A stretch of 56,755 nt of DNA from RUG12461 sp045661345 (lineage in GTDB: Bacteria; Bacillota; Clostridia; Lachnospirales; Lachnospiraceae): positions 1 to 56,755 of the forward strand of contig JAZRFM010000035.1 of the NCBI GenBank assembly GCA_045661345.1, written 5' to 3'. Both the position numbers and the translations under genes were made by a program. Each line of letters opens with the position of its first letter. Within the stretch, counting starts at the first letter, position 1. The notes beneath the pieces are model-generated. The model was given only the letters and a program-made list of their open reading frames with translations, was not told the DNA's origin and ran no database searches. Shown here one piece after another: positions 52,815 through 56,755 of this stretch.

Positions 52815-53678
52815 ATGTTAGTATCAGCGACAGAGATGCTGCAAAAGGCAAAAGCAGGCCACTATGCGGTAGGACAGTTTAACATCAATAATCTGGAATG
52901 GACAAAAGCGATTCTTCAGACCGCACAGGAATTAAATTCCCCGGTGATCCTCGGTGTATCTGAGGGTGCAGGCAAGTATATGGGCGGCTTCCGTACCGTA
53001 CAGGCGATGGTAGAAGCAATGGATGAGGAATTCAAGATCACGGTTCCGGTTGCGACGCATCTGGATCACGGTACATATGAAGGCTGCTACAAATGTATCA
53101 AAGCCGGGTTTACTTCCATCATGTTTGATGGTTCCCATTACTCCATCGAGGAGAATGTGGCAAAGACGACAGAGCTTGTCAATGTAGCCCATGCGCTTGG
53201 TCTTTCCATCGAGGCAGAGGTTGGCGCCATCGGCGGCGAAGAAGACGGTGTCATCGGCAAGGGCGAATGCGCGGACCCGGATGAATGCAAGGCAATCGCA
53301 GATCTCGGTGTGGATATGCTTGCTGCAGGAATCGGCAATATCCACGGCAAATATCCCGCTGACTGGGAAGGGCTTTCGTTTGAAACGCTGGATGCGATCC
53401 AGAAGAAGACGGGCACGATGCCTCTCGTACTGCACGGCGGTTCCGGTATTCCGGAGGAGATGGTTAAGAAAGCCATCACACTCGGTGTATCCAAGGTCAA
53501 TGTGAATACCGAATGCCAGCTTTCCTTCGCAGATGCGACCCGCAAATACATTGAGGCAGGCAAGGATCTCGAGGGTAAGGGATTTGACCCGAGAAAGCTT
53601 CTTGCACCGGGCTTCGAAGCAATCAAAGCAACGGTGAAGGACAAGATGGAGCTCTTCGGTTCCGTCGGAAAAGCTTGA
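52815..53678 (+). CDS. fba: Class II fructose-1,6-bisphosphate aldolase
   Basis: The 287 residues start at ATG 52815 after GGAGGGAAAG; an upstream in-frame start lacks a site. Class II (zinc) features: THLDHG (81-86, metal His and catalytic Asp), EAEVG (133-137), GIGNIHGKY (172-180, His metal ligand) and VLHGGSGIP (205-213, His). It cleaves fructose-1,6-bisphosphate to dihydroxyacetone phosphate and glyceraldehyde-3-phosphate in glycolysis. It is a single gene with promoter and following hairpin. Confidence 0.96.
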   Translation: MLVSATEMLQKAKAGHYAVGQFNINNLEWTKAILQTAQELNSPVILGVSEGAGKYMGGFRTVQAMVEAMDEEFKITVPVATHLDHGTYEGCYKCIKAGFTSIMFDGSHYSIEENVAKTTELVNVAHALGLSIEAEVGAIGGEEDGVIGKGECADPDECKAIADLGVDMLAAGIGNIHGKYPADWEGLSFETLDAIQKKTGTMPLVLHGGSGIPEEMVKKAITLGVSKVNVNTECQLSFADATRKYIEAGKDLEGKGFDPRKLLAPGFEAIKATVKDKMELFGSVGKA

Positions 53679-53700
53679 GAAGCAGAACATACAGAACGGT

Positions 53701-53732
53701 ACAAGGGTACTCCGGCTGCGGAGTACCCTTGT
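53701..53732 (+). terminator. Long hairpin between fba and the glutamine synthetase gene
   Basis: ACAAGGGTACTCC (53701-53713) pairs over 13 bp with GGAGTACCCTTGT (53720-53732) around GGCTGC. The following sequence is CTTGATATG, without a T run, so termination is uncertain. It may instead set mRNA ends or stability. Confidence 0.6.
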
Positions 53733-53757
53733 CTTGATATGAGGAGGATGAGAGCAG

Positions 53758-55881
53758 ATGAGTGAATCGGCGTACTTTAATGTGGCGGATATTTTCGGGG
53801 AGAACGTATTCAATGATACGGTGATGCAGGAGCGTCTCCCCAAAAAGGTCTACAAAAAGCTGCGCGAGGTAATAGAAGAGGGGCAGGAACTGGATCTGGA
53901 GACCGCAGATGTGATCGCTCATGAGATGAAGGAGTGGGCGATTGAGAAGGGCGCGACCCATTATACCCACTGGTTTCAGCCCATGACAGGCGTGACGGCG
54001 GAGAAGCACGATTCTTTCATCTCTGCACCGCTTCCCAGCGGCAAAATTCTGATGAGCTTTTCCGGAAAAGAGCTGATCAAAGGGGAACCGGATGCCTCAT
54101 CGTTTCCGTCCGGCGGTCTGCGTGCCACATTTGAAGCGAGAGGGTATACAGCATGGGATTGTACGTCCCCCGCTTTTGTCAGGCAGGATGCTGCCGGGGC
54201 AACGCTTTGTATCCCCACCGCCTTTTGTTCCTATACGGGAGAGGCTCTCGACCAGAAGACGCCGCTTCTTCGTTCCATGGAAGCGATCAACGAACAGTCT
54301 CTGCGGCTGATCCGTCTTTTCGGCAATACGACATCAAAACGGGTGACCCCGTCTGTCGGAGCGGAGCAGGAATACTTTCTGGTGGATCGCCAGAAATATC
54401 TGAAACGGAAAGACCTGATCTTTACCGGAAGAACCCTTTTCGGTGCCATGCCGCCGAAGGGACAGGAGATGGACGACCATTATTACGGCGCCATCAGGGA
54501 ACGTGTGGCCTCCTTTATGCGTGATGTCAATAAAGAGCTTTGGAAGCTGGGCGTGACGGCAAAGACACAGCATAATGAGGTGGCACCGGCCCAGCATGAG
54601 CTGGCGGAAATCTATTCCGAGGCAAATGTGGCAGTGGATCATAACCAGATCGTCATGGAGACATTAAAGCGCGTGGCTTACCGGCATGACCTCCACTGTC
54701 TGCTGCATGAAAAGCCCTTTGCGGGAGTGAACGGCTCGGGAAAACACAATAACTGGTCTCTGTCCACGGATGACGGGATCAATTTGCTGGATCCCGGGAG
54801 ACGTCCTCATGAAAACACGCAGTTTCTGCTGATCCTGGCATGCGTTTTGAGGGCGGTGGATGAGCATGCGGATCTGTTGAGGGCTTCCGCAGCAGACGTC
54901 GGCAATGATCACCGGCTGGGTGCGAATGAAGCCCCGCCTGCGATTTTGTCCGCTTTTCTGGGAGAACAGCTGACAGATGTGGTGACACAGCTCATTGATA
55001 CAGGCTCCGCAACCCATTCCCTTCACCGGGAGAAGCTGGAAACAGGCGTAAAGACGCTGCCTGATTTTATGAAGGACGCGACAGATCGGAACCGGACCTC
55101 CCCCTTCGCATTTACCGGAAATAAATTTGAATTTCGTATGGTGGGCTCCAAGGATTCCATTGCGCAGCCTAACATTGTGCTGAATACCATCGTCGCGGAG
55201 GCGTTTTCCGACGCCTGTGACAAGCTGGAAAAGGCAAAGGACTTTGATGAGGCTGTACGCGATTTGACGAAGCAGCTCCTGAAAGAACACCAAAGGATCA
55301 TTTTCAACGGCGACGGTTATTCGGAGGAATGGGTGGAGGAGGCAAAAAAACGTGGCTTGCCCAATCTGCGTTCCATGGTGGAAGCGATTCCTGCCTATAC
55401 CGAAAAACACAATGTCGAGGCATTTGAAAGATTTCATGTTTTTACGAAGGCGGAGCTGGAGTCCCGGGTGGAGATCCAGTATGAGATCTATGCCAAGACG
55501 ATCAATATCGAGGCCAAATCCATGATTGATATCGCCAGCAAGCACATCATTCCGGCGATCATCCGCTATACGACACGGCTGGCGGATTCCATCAACCAGG
55601 TGCGTCAGGCGCTGGAGGATGCGGATGTGTCTGTGCAGACAGAGCTTCTGGCAGAGGCCCTGGATCTTCTGTCCGATACCAAAATGGCACTGGCAAAGCT
55701 GATCGATGAGGATGAAAAGGCTTCCTCCATGAAGGAGGGAAAAGCGCAGGCGAACTATTATTACGAAAAGGTGTTTGCCGCAATGAAGGCACTTCGTGCT
55801 CCTGTTGACCGGCTGGAGATGATCGTGGACAAAGACCTTTGGCCGATGCCGTCCTACGGCGACCTGATCTTCGAGGTGTAA
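53758..55881 (+). CDS. glnN: Glutamine synthetase type III
   Basis: This 707-residue protein is far longer than type I (about 470) and has the type III pattern: LPKKVYKKLREVIEEG and HYTHWFQPMTG near the N terminus, then GAEQEYFLV, NEVAPAQHELAEIYSEANVA and VNGSGKHNNWSLST (ATP/glutamate site). The C-terminal 170 residues form the helical type III extension. GSIII makes glutamine from glutamate and ammonia and is typical of Clostridia and Bacteroidota. It lacks the conserved adenylylation tyrosine region. GGAGGA precedes the ATG. Confidence 0.95.
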   Translation: MSESAYFNVADIFGENVFNDTVMQERLPKKVYKKLREVIEEGQELDLETADVIAHEMKEWAIEKGATHYTHWFQPMTGVTAEKHDSFISAPLPSGKILMSFSGKELIKGEPDASSFPSGGLRATFEARGYTAWDCTSPAFVRQDAAGATLCIPTAFCSYTGEALDQKTPLLRSMEAINEQSLRLIRLFGNTTSKRVTPSVGAEQEYFLVDRQKYLKRKDLIFTGRTLFGAMPPKGQEMDDHYYGAIRERVASFMRDVNKELWKLGVTAKTQHNEVAPAQHELAEIYSEANVAVDHNQIVMETLKRVAYRHDLHCLLHEKPFAGVNGSGKHNNWSLSTDDGINLLDPGRRPHENTQFLLILACVLRAVDEHADLLRASAADVGNDHRLGANEAPPAILSAFLGEQLTDVVTQLIDTGSATHSLHREKLETGVKTLPDFMKDATDRNRTSPFAFTGNKFEFRMVGSKDSIAQPNIVLNTIVAEAFSDACDKLEKAKDFDEAVRDLTKQLLKEHQRIIFNGDGYSEEWVEEAKKRGLPNLRSMVEAIPAYTEKHNVEAFERFHVFTKAELESRVEIQYEIYAKTINIEAKSMIDIASKHIIPAIIRYTTRLADSINQVRQALEDADVSVQTELLAEALDLLSDTKMALAKLIDEDEKASSMKEGKAQANYYYEKVFAAMKALRAPVDRLEMIVDKDLWPMPSYGDLIFEV

Positions 55882-55888
55882 ATAACCC

Positions 55889-56548
55889 GTGGAAGAAAAG
55901 AAGACACGCTTCGTCTATGAAGGCGGGATCGGGGAGATTGAGGAAAAGAAGTCACGCTTCATCGCGGCGGTGCAGAGTGTTCACTCCGAGGAAGAAGCCC
56001 TGGCCTTTCTGGCGGCGAAAAAAAAGGAATACTATGATGCAAGGCATAACTGTCATGCATTTGTGATCGGTGAGGGAAACCGGATTCAGCGCTGCTCCGA
56101 TGACGGGGAGCCCTCCGGGACAGCCGGCAGACCCATGCTGGAAATTCTCCTGCATGAACATCTGGAGGATACGATTGTGGTCGTGACCAGATATTTCGGC
56201 GGGACGCTGCTGGGTACAGGGGGACTCGTGCGGGCCTATCAGGCAGCAGTGCAGGCCGGTCTTGCGGCAAGCCGCATTGCGGAACGTCGCCTCGGGAGAG
56301 AGCTGACCGTGGAGGCAGCCTACACGGATCTTGATCGCCTGCAGCGCTATGCAGCTAAGCAGCACCTGACCATTCATGACAGTACCTACTCGGAGAACGT
56401 CACCCTCTGCCTGATGGTGCCGGAGGAATCCTGCCAGAGCGTCCTTGCGGAGCTGACGGATCTGACTGAGGGCAGGGCAAAGCTCACCTGCAAAAAATCC
56501 GAAGCCTACGCCGAAATTGATGGAAAAATCATACGGTTTACTTCTTGA
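55889..56548 (+). CDS. YigZ/IMPACT family protein
   Basis: This 219-residue protein starts at GTG 55889, the only candidate after the glutamine synthetase stop; no strong ribosome site is seen. The UPF0029 motif is complete: KKSRFIAAVQSV, then ARHNCHAFVIG, RCSDDGEPSGTAGRPML and ILLHEHLEDTIVVVTRYFGGT. Members bind nucleic acid or regulate translation through IMPACT-like interactions, but the bacterial role is uncertain. The stop codon TGA lies in the -35 of the tRNA promoter. Confidence 0.88.
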   Translation: MEEKKTRFVYEGGIGEIEEKKSRFIAAVQSVHSEEEALAFLAAKKKEYYDARHNCHAFVIGEGNRIQRCSDDGEPSGTAGRPMLEILLHEHLEDTIVVVTRYFGGTLLGTGGLVRAYQAAVQAGLAASRIAERRLGRELTVEAAYTDLDRLQRYAAKQHLTIHDSTYSENVTLCLMVPEESCQSVLAELTDLTEGRAKLTCKKSEAYAEIDGKIIRFTS

Positions 56549-56573
56549 CATTTCGCAGTATCATCAGTATAAT
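56545..56573 (+). promoter_or_regulatory. Promoter of tRNA-Gln
   Basis: Perfect TTGACA (56545-56550), 17 nt and TATAAT (56568-56573), 15 nt before the mature tRNA 5' end. The -35 overlaps the stop of the yigZ-like gene. Confidence 0.9.
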
Positions 56574-56588
56574 AGCACTTGTGCTCGT

Positions 56589-56660
56589 AGCCCATTCGCC
56601 AAATGGTAAGGCAGCGGACTCTGACTCCGTCATTTCCAGGTTCGAGTCCTGGATGGGCTG
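56589..56660 (+). tRNA. tRNA-Gln (anticodon CTG)
   Basis: The 72-nt cloverleaf can be drawn: acceptor AGCCCAT (56589-56595) with ATGGGCT (56653-56659), discriminator G, T-loop TTCGAGTC, and anticodon loop CTCTGAC with anticodon CTG. The GCCAAATGGTAAGGC D-arm is typical of tRNA-Gln. CCA is not encoded. A strong promoter and terminator surround it. Confidence 0.95.
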
Positions 56661-56666
56661 GTACGA

Positions 56667-56701
56667 AACACCCCGGAAACGAAAGTCTCCGGGGTGTTTT
56701 T
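56667..56701 (+). terminator. Intrinsic terminator after tRNA-Gln
   Basis: AACACCCCGGA (56667-56677) pairs over 11 bp with TCCGGGGTGTT (56688-56698) and ends in T5. Confidence 0.93.
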
Positions 56702-56713
56702 CTGTTCTGGGGC

Positions 56714-56746
56714 ATGTCCAAAAGTTTTTTTCGAAAAATGTCCAAA
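56714..56746. repeat. Direct repeat ATGTCCAAA at the right edge
   Basis: ATGTCCAAA occurs at 56714-56722 and 56738-56746, 24 bp apart, around a T7/A5 stretch. Its function is unknown. It may be the start of a regulatory region or mobile-element end that continues outside the window. Confidence 0.4.
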
Positions 56747-56755
56747 TATCAACCT

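Overview
The window reads as a chromosomal segment of a Gram-positive, low- to mid-GC Bacillota of the class Clostridia, most likely family Lachnospiraceae. The evidence is the classical rpmG-secE-nusG-rplKA-rplJL-rpoBC-rpsL-rpsG-fusA-tuf block, an HprK/RapZ/WhiA cluster, type III glutamine synthetase, DUF6106, DUF1667 and cytidylate-kinase-like proteins, strong purine-rich ribosome binding sites, and sigma-A promoters with TTGACA/TATAAT boxes and 17-18 nt spacers. No rRNA, CRISPR array or prophage is visible. Genus and species cannot be fixed from the sequence alone.

Layout. 1-5.1 kb: accessory segment opening with the 3' end of an ISL3-like transposase, then an HD-GYP protein, a TetR regulator, an MntP-like membrane protein, a DUF3880/CgeB-type glycosyltransferase and, convergent to it, a FliD-like protein standing alone. 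5.4-21.4 kb: the transcription/translation superoperon (L33, SecE, NusG, L11, L1, L10 leader, L10, L7/L12, RpoB, RpoC, S12, S7, EF-G, EF-Tu), with internal promoters before rplJ, rpoB, rpsL and tuf. 21.5-27 kb: a small unknown protein, an SLC13/ArsB-type permease, a cytidylate-kinase-like protein, a CNNM/CorC-type protein and an L-fucose/L-arabinose isomerase family protein. 27.1-30.1 kb: a self-contained three-gene cassette, with its own promoter, encoding a papain-like protein, a membrane Ser/Thr kinase and a membrane VWA protein. This is the best candidate for an undescribed system.

30-33.4 kb (minus strand): ATPase and permease of a TrpXYZ-like ABC importer without its binding protein, and a FAD-dependent dehydrogenase. 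33.4-39.2 kb: apt, an M24 aminopeptidase P with a structured leader, a DUF6106 protein, a second DUF3880 glycosyltransferase, murI and a conserved unknown. 39.3-42.5 kb: a GlpA-like/FAD oxidoreductase/DUF1667 operon. 42.6-51.8 kb: a zinc-ribbon HTH protein, ftsH, uvrC, hprK, M18 aminopeptidase, murB, rapZ and a shortened whiA. 51.8-56.7 kb: lipid kinase, class II fructose-bisphosphate aldolase, type III glutamine synthetase, YigZ and tRNA-Gln(CTG).

Most of the window is housekeeping. The points that stand out are the papain-like/kinase/VWA cassette, whose last gene carries the terminator of the opposing ABC operon inside its coding sequence; a WhiA that lacks most of its first LAGLIDADG half; the orphan FliD-like protein; inverted repeats laid over the rpoB, rpsL and tuf promoters; a terminator immediately before ftsH; and an 18-nt tandem repeat before murI. 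Start codons were chosen by ribosome binding sites and family alignment from memory; membrane segments were judged by eye.
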